Positions 33,897 to 42,761 of a stretch of DNA of 64,000 nucleotides are shown in pieces. The stretch is from the NCBI RefSeq assembly GCF_900048895.1, contig NZ_LT160639.1, positions 129,001 through 193,000 of the forward strand, given 5' to 3'. The translations under genes and the position numbers were made by a program. Source of the stretch: Neglectibacter timonensis. Lineage in GTDB: Bacteria > Bacillota > Clostridia > Oscillospirales > Acutalibacteraceae. The notes under the pieces were generated by a model that was not told the origin of the DNA, made no database searches, and worked only from the letters and a program-made list of their open reading frames with translations. How positions within the stretch are numbered: the first letter of the stretch is position 1; each line of letters starts with the position of its first letter.

Positions 33897-34643
33897 ATGA
33901 AAAATAGAGCCAACCAAATTTTAGAGCTGCTGACCGAAGCAAAAAAAATCGAAGTATCTTCCTTAGCGGAAAAGCTGGGGGTATCTCAGGTTACGGTACG
34001 AAAGGATTTGGATGCGTTGGAGCGCCAGGGAGTCGTTCTGAGGGAACACGGATTCGCCCTTCTTCGCAACACCAATGATATCAGCGGCCGGCTTGCCTAT
34101 CACTATGAAGCCAAGCTGAAAATTGCCCGCCGTGCCGCTGAACTGATTGCGGACGGCGACACCCTGATGATCGAAAACGGCAGTTGCTGCGCTCTGTTGG
34201 CGGTCGAATTAGCCGCTCAAAAAAAAGAACTGACCATTATCACAAACAGCGCATTCATTGCCAACTACATTCGCGGAAAAGCAGACCTTCAAGTCGTCCT
34301 GCTGGGCGGTATCTACCAGCAGGATTCCCAGGTTTTAGTGGGGCCAATGATCCGCCAGGGAGCTGAAAACTTCTGTGTTGACACCTTCTTTATCGGCACA
34401 GACGGCTATTCTCCCCGCACCGGTTTTACCAATTGCGACCAGCTGCGGGCTCAAGCCGTCCGGGATATGGCTCTGCAGGCCGAGAGAGTAATTGTTCTGA
34501 CAGAAAGCGAAAAGTTTTCACGACACGGCATCGTGCCTTTGAATTTAAAAAGTGGAATCCATACAGTTGTTACGGACAGGTATGTGCCAGACTCCGTTGC
34601 TGCCTCCCTGGAAGCAGAAGGAACCGTCGTCATCACAGTATAG
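33897..34643 (+). CDS. DeoR-family transcriptional regulator
   Basis: A 248-residue repressor. N-terminal winged helix (RANQILELLTEAKKIEVSSLAEKLGVSQVTVRKDL) and a C-terminal sugar-phosphate sensing domain with ENGSCCALLAVELA, TNSAFIANYI and GTDGYS. DeoR proteins respond to phosphorylated sugars, which suits control of the glycyl radical enzyme and aldolase genes. It lies 64 bases after the activase. Confidence 0.9.
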   Translation: MKNRANQILELLTEAKKIEVSSLAEKLGVSQVTVRKDLDALERQGVVLREHGFALLRNTNDISGRLAYHYEAKLKIARRAAELIADGDTLMIENGSCCALLAVELAAQKKELTIITNSAFIANYIRGKADLQVVLLGGIYQQDSQVLVGPMIRQGAENFCVDTFFIGTDGYSPRTGFTNCDQLRAQAVRDMALQAERVIVLTESEKFSRHGIVPLNLKSGIHTVVTDRYVPDSVAASLEAEGTVVITV

Positions 34644-34755
34644 CTTTCCGATGGACCCGATTCAGCAGAATTCGTATTGCTCTGAACGCAAGCCCAATTT
34701 TAACAGCCAAACATGAAATCAGGTTTTCATCCAGGCTGCTGTTCTCAACCTATAG

Positions 34756-34803
34756 TAAAAAAGCAAGGCATGAATTCCAAATTCAAGCCTTGCTTTCTGT
34801 TTT
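34756..34803 (+). terminator. Terminator of the activase-deoR operon
   Basis: Stem AAAGCAAGGC / GCCTTGCTTT with an inner GAATT / AATTC pairing, then TTCTGTTTT. Confidence 0.75.
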
Positions 34804-35005
34804 ACAAAGAGTTCTGTCATTGCTCTTGGACAGAAACACACCACGCATACTGGTCTTAGTTTTGGATTCTTTCAAATTCTGGAAACTGCACCTGCTGGTC
34901 CCGAACCGTCAGGAAACTGAAGAGGGAGACCTGTCGGCCTCCGAGTTTTGAGGGTCAGACTGCTTGGCGGTCTGATTGCCGCAGGCAGTACAGTGATTTC
35001 CTCTC
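34804..35005. other. Intergenic stretch without recognised content
   Basis: About 200 bases between the DeoR terminator and the convergent DUF4405 gene. I see no coding pattern, promoter or tRNA. A weak CAGAC / GTCTG hairpin near 34962-34980 has no T tract. Confidence 0.4.
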
Positions 35006-35704
35006 TCATTTCGCTTTCCTCCTCGCTTTAGGGGCGCTCAATTTCTTGAGCGCCTTGGTAAGATAGTGGGCGATAAAGACAAAAAGGCCCATCATGGCAA
35101 GGTAATCCAGATAAAACAGAAGCTTTGGTTCATCATAATCCAGGAACACAAATTCATTCTGCAGCAGCATGTAAGACGGAAGCTCGCGGAGCAGGAATAC
35201 CGCCAATCCATAGGCGGCAATCACCAACCCAGCAAGAAAAAGCACAATGGCCCTACCTTTCGATGGCTTTACCAGCCCAAACCGTTTTTTTGCCATTCCC
35301 ATCAACATGCTCCAGTGCAGCCCAAGATGAAGGCTCATCAAGGCAAACCCCCAATAAGCACCGAGAATATGCAGCCGCCTCGCCAGCATCATGCCGCCCT
35401 CAATTCTGAGGAAAGAGAACACATGGCGGCTCATCACAATACCGCTGTACATTTGCAGGAGCATGGTGATCAAAACAAGGGTGTCAATGCCGAGCATCAG
35501 GGCACGCATGGGCGTGTATTTGCCGTGCAGCAGATTTTTGTGCCAGCTTCCATTCAGGAGATGGTGAATGAGAAAGAGCACGAACATGCCCGCGCCCACC
35601 CATTCATGCGGCGCCTCCCCCCAGAATTGATAACCCATCAGAAAGAGCAGCGCCAAGGTCATGAGGACATCGAGGACGATTTTTAGAATCACTTTTGGCC
35701 TCAT
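35006..35704 (-). CDS. DUF4405 membrane cytochrome-like protein
   Basis: A 232-residue membrane protein with five or six helices and many conserved histidines: His33, the HH pair at 47-48, His55, His112, His126 and His130. This is the DUF4405 family, described as a flavinylation-associated b-type cytochrome that passes electrons to extracytosolic flavoproteins. It is the last gene of a minus-strand redox cluster and starts 4 bases after the flavodoxin-like oxidoreductase stop. The ATG at 35704 is preferred over an upstream frame overlapping that gene. Confidence 0.8.
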   Translation of the reverse strand: MRPKVILKIVLDVLMTLALLFLMGYQFWGEAPHEWVGAGMFVLFLIHHLLNGSWHKNLLHGKYTPMRALMLGIDTLVLITMLLQMYSGIVMSRHVFSFLRIEGGMMLARRLHILGAYWGFALMSLHLGLHWSMLMGMAKKRFGLVKPSKGRAIVLFLAGLVIAAYGLAVFLLRELPSYMLLQNEFVFLDYDEPKLLFYLDYLAMMGLFVFIAHYLTKALKKLSAPKARRKAK

Positions 35705-35708
35705 TGCT

Positions 35709-36248
35709 TTACCCGCTGATTTTCTTTCCCAACTCATAGGCCAGGCGGAGAAACTCTGTTGATTTTGTCATAGGCACCGTGCCGCAGCCAGTCCCCAAAA
35801 TCATCCCTTGATTTTTAAAGTGCATATAGCGGCAAAGCGTCTCATAATAGGCGCTCACTGCGCTCATCGTCCAGTCGTTTGCATCCCACGCAGTCACAAT
35901 AAGCGCTGTTTTTAGTTTTTTGGCAGACAGCTTCCCGGTGAAGCTGTAAAAGCGGTCAATCACTGCCTTCAACTGCGCGGATACGCCGAAATAGTAGAGC
36001 GGCGTGACAAACACCGCCATATCCGCTTGCAGCAGCAGCCCGCGCACTGTCTCCATATCATCCTTCTGACAGCAAGGGCCGGACATATCGCAGACCTCAC
36101 AACCGAGACAAGGACGGATTATGGCATGGCCTGCATCAAATACCGTTACGGTATGCCCGGTTTCCTCCGCGCCGCGGATAAAGCTGTCCGCCAGCAGATT
36201 TGAGGAGCCGTGTTTATGAGGGCTGCTTTCTATCACTAAAATGTTCAT
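35709..36248 (-). CDS. NAD(P)H-dependent FMN oxidoreductase, flavodoxin fold
   Basis: A 179-residue flavodoxin-fold protein. Seen: IESSPHKHGSSNLLADSF (FMN phosphate loop), CLGCEVCDMSGPC with several cysteines, and TPLYYFGVSAQLKAVIDRF. This subgroup is annotated as NADPH-dependent FMN reductase or iron-sulfur flavoprotein-like. It is likely part of the redox cluster supplying electrons to the adjacent DUF4405 protein. Confidence 0.82.
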   Translation of the reverse strand: MNILVIESSPHKHGSSNLLADSFIRGAEETGHTVTVFDAGHAIIRPCLGCEVCDMSGPCCQKDDMETVRGLLLQADMAVFVTPLYYFGVSAQLKAVIDRFYSFTGKLSAKKLKTALIVTAWDANDWTMSAVSAYYETLCRYMHFKNQGMILGTGCGTVPMTKSTEFLRLAYELGKKISG

Positions 36249-36372
36249 TCGTTTCTCCTTATCTGAATACTGGACTCTCAGACCAATGATTTAGAATAGC
36301 AATAGTGTCTCGTCGTGGCCTCACGAGTTCTGTCATGGTTATGATAAATGCAACATTTTTGTTCTTCGCCTT

Positions 36373-36855
36373 TCAAAGCAAAAGACCGTTTAACCACTGC
36401 TGCAGTACCTCATTGGTAAGGACTCCGTTCAGCATTTTTCCAGGGGCAAATTTAACGGCGCAGGAGGCGCGAAGCCCATTTGCTGTTTCGCCAAGTCCGC
36501 TGCCGCCGGAGGTGGCAAAGGGGATAACCGTTTTGCCGGAAAAATCATAGCTCTCTAAAAAGGTGTTGATGATGGTGGGCGCCACATACCACCAAATGGG
36601 GAACCCCACAAAAACGGTGTCGTACTGCTCCATGTTTTCCACCTTGCCCGAAATGGCGGGGCGGGAAGTGGGGTCGTTCATTTCCAGGCTGCTGCGGCTT
36701 TTCTTGTTGCTCCAGTTGAGATCCGCTTGGGTGTACGGCTGCTCCGGCTTGATCTCATACAAATCGGCCTGTGCCGCCTCCGCCAATTTTTGCGCGGCCC
36801 TTGCCGTCACGCCGGTGCAGGAAAAGTACGCCACTAATATTTTTTTATCACTCAT
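36373..36855 (-). CDS. Cytosolic flavodoxin
   Basis: A 160-residue flavodoxin (flavodoxin_4 type). Seen: [19 protein letters not shown] (phosphate loop), then [18 protein letters not shown] and [11 protein letters not shown], which form the isoalloxazine site. Its start overlaps the end of the CMD gene by 8 bases, so the two are coupled. Closely similar in layout to the lipoprotein flavodoxin two genes upstream. Confidence 0.88.
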   Translation of the reverse strand: MSDKKILVAYFSCTGVTARAAQKLAEAAQADLYEIKPEQPYTQADLNWSNKKSRSSLEMNDPTSRPAISGKVENMEQYDTVFVGFPIWWYVAPTIINTFLESYDFSGKTVIPFATSGGSGLGETANGLRASCAVKFAPGKMLNGVLTNEVLQQWLNGLLL

Positions 36856-37195
36856 TGTGCTCCCCTCCGTCTACTTCTTCGCCATATACTTCTTTTGCCA
36901 TTTTGAAGGCAGCCCAGGCGTTGGGCCAACCCGCATAGAAGGCCGCGTGCGTTAAAATCTCCGCCATTTCTTCGGCGGTGACACCGTGCTTTTTCGCGTT
37001 GCCGATGTGATATTGCAGAGAACTGTCTAAAATCCCCTTCGCCATCAGCGCAGTCACGGTCACAATGGAGCGGTCACGGGCTGATAGCTGCTTCTCTCTT
37101 GCCCATACCCCGCCAAACAGCACATCGTCGTTCAGCTCCGCAAATTTCGGAGCAAAGGTTCCAAGGGCATCACGCCCTGCGGTTTGTCTTTCCAT
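36848..37195 (-). CDS. Carboxymuconolactone decarboxylase (CMD/AhpD) family protein
   Basis: A 115-residue all-helical protein with the CMD pattern: [23 protein letters not shown], then [35 protein letters not shown]. It lacks the AhpD CxxC pair (the matching segment has no cysteines), so peroxidase activity is unlikely. These proteins often sit with flavodoxins and tautomerases in Clostridia. The ATG at 37195 with AGAAAGG upstream is preferred over a TTG four codons earlier. Confidence 0.85.
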   Translation of the reverse strand: MERQTAGRDALGTFAPKFAELNDDVLFGGVWAREKQLSARDRSIVTVTALMAKGILDSSLQYHIGNAKKHGVTAEEMAEILTHAAFYAGWPNAWAAFKMAKEVYGEEVDGGEHNE

Positions 37196-37385
37196 ATGTC
37201 TATTCAACCTTTCTATTCTATTTTTTGCAGGAGATTTATTTCATTGAATACAAAATCTAATTCATGGATGCTATTTATAACTGAATCATGCTAAAGTGTT
37301 TCCTTCCTCTTAGCTGCACGCCGTGAAAGAGAGAAGCATCAGCAGAGAGAAGAAGTGCCGCGCTTTTTTTCCTCACGACCTCTCC

Positions 37386-38078
37386 TTATTCGGCAAACCC
37401 GATGTCGGCAAGCCAATCCGCCACGGCGCCGCCGGGGGTTTGGGATGCGCTGCTGGAAAGAGAAAGGCCGTCGGTAATCGTTGCTCCCGGCTCCGCGCTC
37501 GCGATTGCGCTGAGAGCGTCCGAAAATCCGCTGCCGCCGCTGGAAACAAAAGGTGCGATGGTTTTTCCGGAGAGGTCATAGTCATCCAGGAAGCTGTAAA
37601 GGATCATGGGCATATCGCCCCACCAGTTGGGGAACCCGAGATAAATCACATCGTAGCTGTCAAAGTTTTCGATGCTGCCCACAATCTCCGGGCGGGCGTC
37701 GGCGCGCTGCTCTGCCTGCGCTTCATCGAGTACGGTATTGTAATCGGTGGAATAAGCCGTCGCCGGTTCCAGTTGAAAGGTATCCGCGCCGGTCTGAGAT
37801 GCGATTTCACCCGCAATGGTTTCAGTGTTGCCGGACCAGGAGAAATAAATCACCAGCGCGTTTGCTCCAGGCTCTGGTTCCGGCATGCTTTCCGGTGTAG
37901 TGTCCGGCGTGCCCTCCGAGGTGCTGAATGCTGTAGAAAATTCCTCCGAAGGCTGCGACGACTGCTCTCTTGTCTGCGACCCGGTGGATTTTTCGCTGGA
38001 TGTGGAATTCATACTGCCGCAAGCTGCCAGTGTGACGAGCAGCGCGCAGCTCAGAATCATTGCAAAAAACTTTTTCAT
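37386..38078 (-). CDS. Flavodoxin-domain lipoprotein, extracytoplasmic
   Basis: A 230-residue lipoprotein. Signal peptide MKKFFAMILSCALLVTLAAC with the lipid-anchored Cys20, a Ser/Thr/Glu/Pro-rich linker (about 21-70), then a complete flavodoxin domain: LVIYFSWSGNTETIAGEIA, GFPNWWGDMPMILYSFL and PFVSSGGSGFSDAL. A flavodoxin anchored outside the membrane is unusual and suggests extracytoplasmic electron transfer, perhaps with the DUF4405 cytochrome. Confidence 0.85.
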   Translation of the reverse strand: MKKFFAMILSCALLVTLAACGSMNSTSSEKSTGSQTREQSSQPSEEFSTAFSTSEGTPDTTPESMPEPEPGANALVIYFSWSGNTETIAGEIASQTGADTFQLEPATAYSTDYNTVLDEAQAEQRADARPEIVGSIENFDSYDVIYLGFPNWWGDMPMILYSFLDDYDLSGKTIAPFVSSGGSGFSDALSAIASAEPGATITDGLSLSSSASQTPGGAVADWLADIGFAE

Positions 38079-38091
38079 AAGTAACTCCTTC

Positions 38092-38292
38092 CTATTTCAC
38101 TAACATGGTTTCCTTGGGGATACGCTCCATAGACTGTTCCCATTCTTCTATGGGAATGTCCTGAATGGAAACCGACACAAATTTTTCTTCCAGCTTCAGC
38201 TCCGTACAGATGAACCGCTGCACCTTCATCGCCAAAGCTTTTTTTGTCTCATCGTCCCGGCCTGGGAACATGGTAATCGCAATGTGCGGCAT
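38092..38292 (-). CDS. 4-oxalocrotonate tautomerase-like protein
   Basis: A 66-residue tautomerase subunit starting Met-Pro-His; removal of Met leaves the catalytic Pro1. GGGAGG precedes the ATG, which settles the start; the frame is open 15 codons further upstream. The residues PHIAITMFPGRDDETKKAL and VSVSIQDIPIEEW fit the family. Substrate unknown. It is 13 bases ahead of the lipoprotein flavodoxin gene. Confidence 0.83.
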   Translation of the reverse strand: MPHIAITMFPGRDDETKKALAMKVQRFICTELKLEEKFVSVSIQDIPIEEWEQSMERIPKETMLVK

Positions 38293-38418
38293 ATGTTTTT
38301 CCTCCCTGTCAATCGGTTTCTTGGAACGCTTTGCCAAGGCTCATACAATACCAGGTCATGTGGAGAAATGCCGGCATGAGGTAAAGCGCGTCGATCCTTT
38401 CTTAATCTTTTTTTATCG

Positions 38419-38772
38419 CTATGACTTTTCTTTCTTTTTCATCTTGAACCGAAGATAGTCCAGGCGGCCCAGCTGCCTTTCCCGAAAATGGATCTCGTCC
38501 AGCGTATTGCTGCGCTTGCCGCTCAGCATCCGCAGCCTCTCTTGTTCGGAAGAGTCTCCCTCCAGCATTAACCTCATATAGGTTTCAATATCATTGTTGC
38601 TGAAACCTATGTCGTGCAGCGTCATGATCATGCTGAGGCGCTCAATGTCCCTGTCGTCATATTGCCATGCGCCCATGACCTTTTTGACTTCACCGCAGAG
38701 TCCCCAGCTTTCATATTCGTCCAGTAGCTCTACAGGAATGTTGTAAAACTCACTCGCTTCCGTCTTTGTCAT
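38419..38772 (-). CDS. MerR-family-like regulator
   Basis: A 117-residue protein with a MerR-type helix-turn-helix (MTKTEASEFYNIPVELLDEYESWGL, then WQYDDRDIERLSMIMTLHDIGFSNNDIETYMRL). The wing is divergent, and the C-terminal helix ends in a lysine-rich tail. No metal-binding cysteines there. It heads the minus-strand redox operon and probably controls it. Confidence 0.75.
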   Translation of the reverse strand: MTKTEASEFYNIPVELLDEYESWGLCGEVKKVMGAWQYDDRDIERLSMIMTLHDIGFSNNDIETYMRLMLEGDSSEQERLRMLSGKRSNTLDEIHFRERQLGRLDYLRFKMKKKEKS

Positions 38773-38800
38773 TTTGTGTTTTGCTCCTCTCCAAGCGGAA

Positions 38801-38841
38801 TAAAAAAACTAAAGGCGCTCCCTCCCGGGTACGCCTTTAGT
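38801..38841 (-). terminator. Hairpin with T tract, between lysR and the MerR operon
   Basis: Ten-bp perfect stem ACTAAAGGCG / CGCCTTTAGT (38808-38817, 38832-38841) followed on the minus strand by TTTTTTT. It terminates the lysR transcript. It also lies inside the start region of the next operon's predicted promoter. Confidence 0.75.
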
Positions 38842-38867
38842 ATAAAACCCATCTATTGATATGTCTA
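38839..38867 (-). promoter_or_regulatory. Predicted promoter of the MerR-tautomerase-flavodoxin operon
   Basis: Minus strand: TAGACA, 17 bases, TATACT. The -10 abuts the terminator hairpin, so transcription would start inside its left arm. Confidence 0.5.
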
Positions 38868-38871
38868 ATAC

Positions 38872-39762
38872 TTATATTGTATTTATAGAAATGTCTCTAA
38901 CGCATTTCTGCGAATATTCAAGAAACGCGGCTGTGGTTGGGGACGTCATTTGATCCTTCTTCCATACCAAAACGGATCCGCTCTCCACAGGTGGGGAAAA
39001 CGGAAGAAAGCAGGTATCGTCATAGCTACAATCCAGCTTGATGCAGACGGCTGCGCCGATTTTGTTGCGCACCATAATTGCCGCGTTGTAAAGCAGGTTA
39101 TAACGGCACACGATATGCAGATCATCAAAATTGACTCCAAACCAGTTGGCGATGAACCCCTGAACCAAATCACGGTCGGAGATCATCAGGGGAACATGTA
39201 ACAGGTCGGACGGGCTGACAGATTGTTTCCCGGCAAATTCAGAGTCCTTGTGAACCAGCACACCCCAAATTTCCTTCTGTGGCACATGTAGGAAAGCATA
39301 TTTTGTCATATCTACAGGCTCGGGCACAAGCCCCATATCCAGAAGTCCATTTTCGATACGTTCCTTGATACTGTCCGCATTGCCGCTGAAAATACTCATT
39401 TGAACAAGGGGGTGCGTTGCTTGGAAACGGGCCAAAAGTTTTGCAAGGAAGTCGACGCTTTGCAGCTCGCCGCAGCCAATCGAGATTTCGCCCGTCAGCT
39501 CTGCCTCCTTCTGCATCAAATCCCGCTTCGTTTTTTCCGCCAGACTAATCAGCTCCTGTGCCCGCCGTCTTAAAAGCATCCCTTCCTCAGTAAGGGTGAT
39601 GCTATGGTTGCTCCGCTGAAACAGTTTGACACCCAATTCCTCCTCCAACTGCATGAGCTGGCGGGATAAAGTAGGCTGGGTCACATGTAATAGCTGGGCC
39701 GCTTTTGTAATGTTTTCCTCCCGAGCTACCATCAAAAAATAATTCAACACTCGCAATTCCAT
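38872..39762 (-). CDS. LysR-family transcriptional regulator
   Basis: A 296-residue LysR protein: N-terminal winged helix (LNYFLMVAREENITKAAQLLHVTQPTLSRQLMQLEEELG) and a periplasmic-binding-type effector domain from about 90. Effector unknown. It lies directly upstream of the redox operon in the same direction and may regulate it. An extended -10 (TGT-TATACT) is found 30 bases upstream. Confidence 0.92.
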   Translation of the reverse strand: MELRVLNYFLMVAREENITKAAQLLHVTQPTLSRQLMQLEEELGVKLFQRSNHSITLTEEGMLLRRRAQELISLAEKTKRDLMQKEAELTGEISIGCGELQSVDFLAKLLARFQATHPLVQMSIFSGNADSIKERIENGLLDMGLVPEPVDMTKYAFLHVPQKEIWGVLVHKDSEFAGKQSVSPSDLLHVPLMISDRDLVQGFIANWFGVNFDDLHIVCRYNLLYNAAIMVRNKIGAAVCIKLDCSYDDTCFLPFSPPVESGSVLVWKKDQMTSPTTAAFLEYSQKCVRDISINTI

Positions 39763-39797
39763 AGGCTCACCCCTTCATCCATAGTATAACACAACGA

Positions 39798-40001
39798 TTA
39801 CATGTCTTCCCCATATCTCACATCTAAAAATGCAGAATATCTATATCTGCCACCAGATGAACAGAAGAAAAAAGACTCAGAGTGCTTCTTCTCCAATAGA
39901 CCAGGTAGACGAAAATCCTCAGCCCTTGCAGCGCCTTCGATTCGATAAAACTTTGTCACGCCGACAACGGAGGAATTCTCCTTTGTCAACAGACTGTGCA
40001 A
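39798..40001 (-). other. Unassigned open frame of 67 codons between hybrid kinase 1 and lysR
   Basis: Minus-strand frame from a TTG, with coding-like composition (TKENSSVVGVTKFYRIEGAA, then DFRLPGLLEKKHSE). No ribosome site precedes it. I do not recognise it. It fills most of the 295-base gap between the kinase stop and lysR; the remainder holds only the lysR promoter. Confidence 0.25.
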
Positions 40002-40057
40002 AGTGAGTTTGGTTTCGGAACTGTCTGATTTTATATATTTAAGAGGGACTGAGCCAC

Positions 40058-42688
40058 CTACTTATTCTCTCTGTGGATGCAGTCCGAAAGGGTTTTGCAG
40101 AGCTGATCGATATCCAGTGGCTTGCTGACATGAGCGTTCATGCCGGAGGCCAGCGCCAGAGAGATATCATCGCTGAACGCGTTGGCCGTCGTCGCAATGA
40201 TAGGGATCGTGAGAGCCAGCGGATGGTTGGACGCACGGATACGTCTGGTGGCTTCATGACCGTCCATGACCGGCATCTGTACATCCATCAGGATGGCATC
40301 ATAATCGCCGGGCTTCGAAGCGAGGAAAGAATCCAGCGCCTGCTGGCCGTCCTCCACACATTCGACTGCAGCCCCGCTCATACGCAGCAGTGTCGCCGCG
40401 ATCTCCGAGTTAAGTGCGTTGTCTTCCGCCATCAGCAGGCGGAGACCCTCCAGCGGCTTGCTGACGGGCTTTTCCTCTCCCGCGCCAATCGGCTGCCCTT
40501 TGTGCTCCAACGCCGCCTTAATGGTGGCATAGACAGAGGAACGGTAGAGAGGTTTGGGAAGGAAGCCGTTGACGCCCGCGGCCCGAGCCTCTTCCTCTAC
40601 TTCAGAGATATCATAAGCGGAAATCATCACGATGGGAACATCGTTTCCCACCTCCCGGCGGATGCGGCGGGTCACTTCCACTCCGTCCATATCCGGCATT
40701 TTCCAGTCGATCAGGCACAGGTCGATATCCCGGCCCTCGCGGTGCGTCTCCTTCACCCGTTCCACACCCTCAGCGCCGGACAGGCGCCACTCCGCCTCGA
40801 TCTTGATCTTTTCCAGAAGAACGGCGGTCTGCTCACAAACCTGCTGTTCATCATCAATAATCAACGCCCGCAAGCCTTGCTGTGCAAAATCAAGTTCTGG
40901 CACGCTGTTTTCTTTCCCTTTCTGGAACGGCAGATCTACAATAAAGGTGCTTCCCACGCCGGGCTCGCTCTCCACCTGGATCTGCCCTCCCATCAAGGCA
41001 ATCAGATTTTTCGTGATCGACATTCCTAGCCCTGTGCCGCCAAAGCGTTTTGAGATGGAGGCGTCGGCCTGCTCAAACGGCTGGAAGATGCGTTCCTCAG
41101 CTTCTTTGGTCATGCCAATACCAGTATCTGCTAGAACAAAGCGCAGGACATCGGTGGTGTTCCCGATCTTGTGGCGGGAAACATCCAGACGAATACTTCC
41201 GCCCGGGGCAGTGAACTTCACTGCATTGGAGCTGAGGTTCAATAGGATTTGATTGAGCCGCAGAGAATCACCAATAAAAATGGTATCCTGCCCAAAGCCC
41301 TCCATGGTTTCCGTGAATTCGATCCCTTTTCCCTTTGCCTGGGCGTAAACAGTGGATACATACCCGTTGACGATCTCAAAAATATCAAAGGGCTCATTTT
41401 GCAGCACCATTTTACTGCTCTCTATCTTGGACATATCCAGTACATCGTTGATGAGCATCAGCAGGTGCTTAGAGGAGAAGGTGATCTTCGCCAGGCAGTC
41501 CTCCAATCGGCCAGGATCCCTGACTGAGGCCGCCGCGATCGTGGTCATACCGATAATGGCATTGAGCGGGGTACGAATCTCATGGCTCATGCGGGAGAGG
41601 AAGTCGCTCTTGGCCATATTGGCGCGCTCTGCAGTCAGCATGGCGTCTTGAAGGATTTGACGGGACCGGACCTCATCGGTGCGGTCGGAAAACACGGTAA
41701 TGAGCTGCGGAGTGTTGGTATCCTCCACCCGATAAACCCTAATCAGCATCCAACACTTCTCTTTATTGGGCTTGGTATATTCCACAAGCTTTTCAAACGG
41801 GGAAGAAAATTGTGGATCACTGACCCCTTCCCGGAATTCCTGTGCGTCCTTCTCGCTCAGACATTGGTAGAGGCTATCCAGATCAGCCATCTGATTTCCC
41901 AAGATCCGCTCCACATTGAGCCCGCGGTAGCCAATAGCCCCGGTGTTGGCGTCCCAGATGATGAATGCGTCGTCGATGCTCAGTGAGAGGTTGTCAAACA
42001 GCTTACTGCGATACACCAGCTCTTTCCGCTGACGGTGAAGAACATACTGGGAAACCAGCAGTACTGCCACCATCAGTCCCATCAGCATAACGGAAACAAT
42101 GAGGTTGGATTGCCGCACTGCATTCGCAGTTTCTCCATAGCCCACCTTTTTCTTCTGGGCGATAGAAATAATTTGTTCCGTCTGGCCAAGCGCTCTGTCA
42201 TAGAGCGGCTGCAGATGCTCCTTGGCGTAAGCCTCAATATCCTCCCCCGTGGTGTCAGGCCGGGCGCAATACTCCAGATACGCTTCCCGTTCCGTCTGCA
42301 GCAGGGCCAGCGTGTCTTTCAGTCCCTGCACATCCGCCGCATCACCCAAATACAACTCCTCAATCCGGGCCACCGGCGTCTCTAACTGACGATCCAGTTC
42401 CTCCAAATTATTCCTGGCATACTCCACATCATCAAGGCTGAAGTAACGCTCCAGCCGTCCGGTGCGCAGGCTCATTTCAGAGACATAAAGCTTCACATCC
42501 CCGGCGGAGATCACTACCTCGAAGGGATGATCCGAGATAATCTCTGTCTGATCCGCCAACTTAGCGGAGTTACTGATCGTCATAATCAAATAACAAATCA
42601 TCAGCAGGACAAGGACCACTGTACTGACGAAGCTTATCCACTGGCTCCGCCTTAGAGAATTCTCGGTGTTTTTTACAGTTTTTCGCAT
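40058..42688 (-). CDS. Hybrid sensor histidine kinase 1 with two receiver domains
   Basis: An 876-residue membrane kinase. Membrane helix at about 17-39, an extracytoplasmic helical sensor (40-195), a second helix 196-216, a PAS-like domain (225-340), HisKA with phospho-His369 in MSHEIRTPLN, HATPase with DTGIGM and GGTGLGMS, a first receiver with Asp661 and a second with Asp802. It is the last gene of the operon led by the REC-GGDEF-EAL protein, 73 bases after kinase 2. Signal unknown. Phosphate probably moves from its receivers through the free Hpt protein. Confidence 0.9.
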   Translation of the reverse strand: MRKTVKNTENSLRRSQWISFVSTVVLVLLMICYLIMTISNSAKLADQTEIISDHPFEVVISAGDVKLYVSEMSLRTGRLERYFSLDDVEYARNNLEELDRQLETPVARIEELYLGDAADVQGLKDTLALLQTEREAYLEYCARPDTTGEDIEAYAKEHLQPLYDRALGQTEQIISIAQKKKVGYGETANAVRQSNLIVSVMLMGLMVAVLLVSQYVLHRQRKELVYRSKLFDNLSLSIDDAFIIWDANTGAIGYRGLNVERILGNQMADLDSLYQCLSEKDAQEFREGVSDPQFSSPFEKLVEYTKPNKEKCWMLIRVYRVEDTNTPQLITVFSDRTDEVRSRQILQDAMLTAERANMAKSDFLSRMSHEIRTPLNAIIGMTTIAAASVRDPGRLEDCLAKITFSSKHLLMLINDVLDMSKIESSKMVLQNEPFDIFEIVNGYVSTVYAQAKGKGIEFTETMEGFGQDTIFIGDSLRLNQILLNLSSNAVKFTAPGGSIRLDVSRHKIGNTTDVLRFVLADTGIGMTKEAEERIFQPFEQADASISKRFGGTGLGMSITKNLIALMGGQIQVESEPGVGSTFIVDLPFQKGKENSVPELDFAQQGLRALIIDDEQQVCEQTAVLLEKIKIEAEWRLSGAEGVERVKETHREGRDIDLCLIDWKMPDMDGVEVTRRIRREVGNDVPIVMISAYDISEVEEEARAAGVNGFLPKPLYRSSVYATIKAALEHKGQPIGAGEEKPVSKPLEGLRLLMAEDNALNSEIAATLLRMSGAAVECVEDGQQALDSFLASKPGDYDAILMDVQMPVMDGHEATRRIRASNHPLALTIPIIATTANAFSDDISLALASGMNAHVSKPLDIDQLCKTLSDCIHRENK

Positions 42689-42761
42689 CTAATTTAACTC
42701 CTCGCTTTTCGGCCGCACATGGACTTTTTCCGGATATCTGCCGTCCGACAAATTTTATTTT

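Noticed and set aside
37196-37385. Separate promoter between the lipoprotein flavodoxin and CMD genes
   Set aside because: A+T-rich stretch with TTGTAT and TAGAAT, but the spacing is 27 bases.
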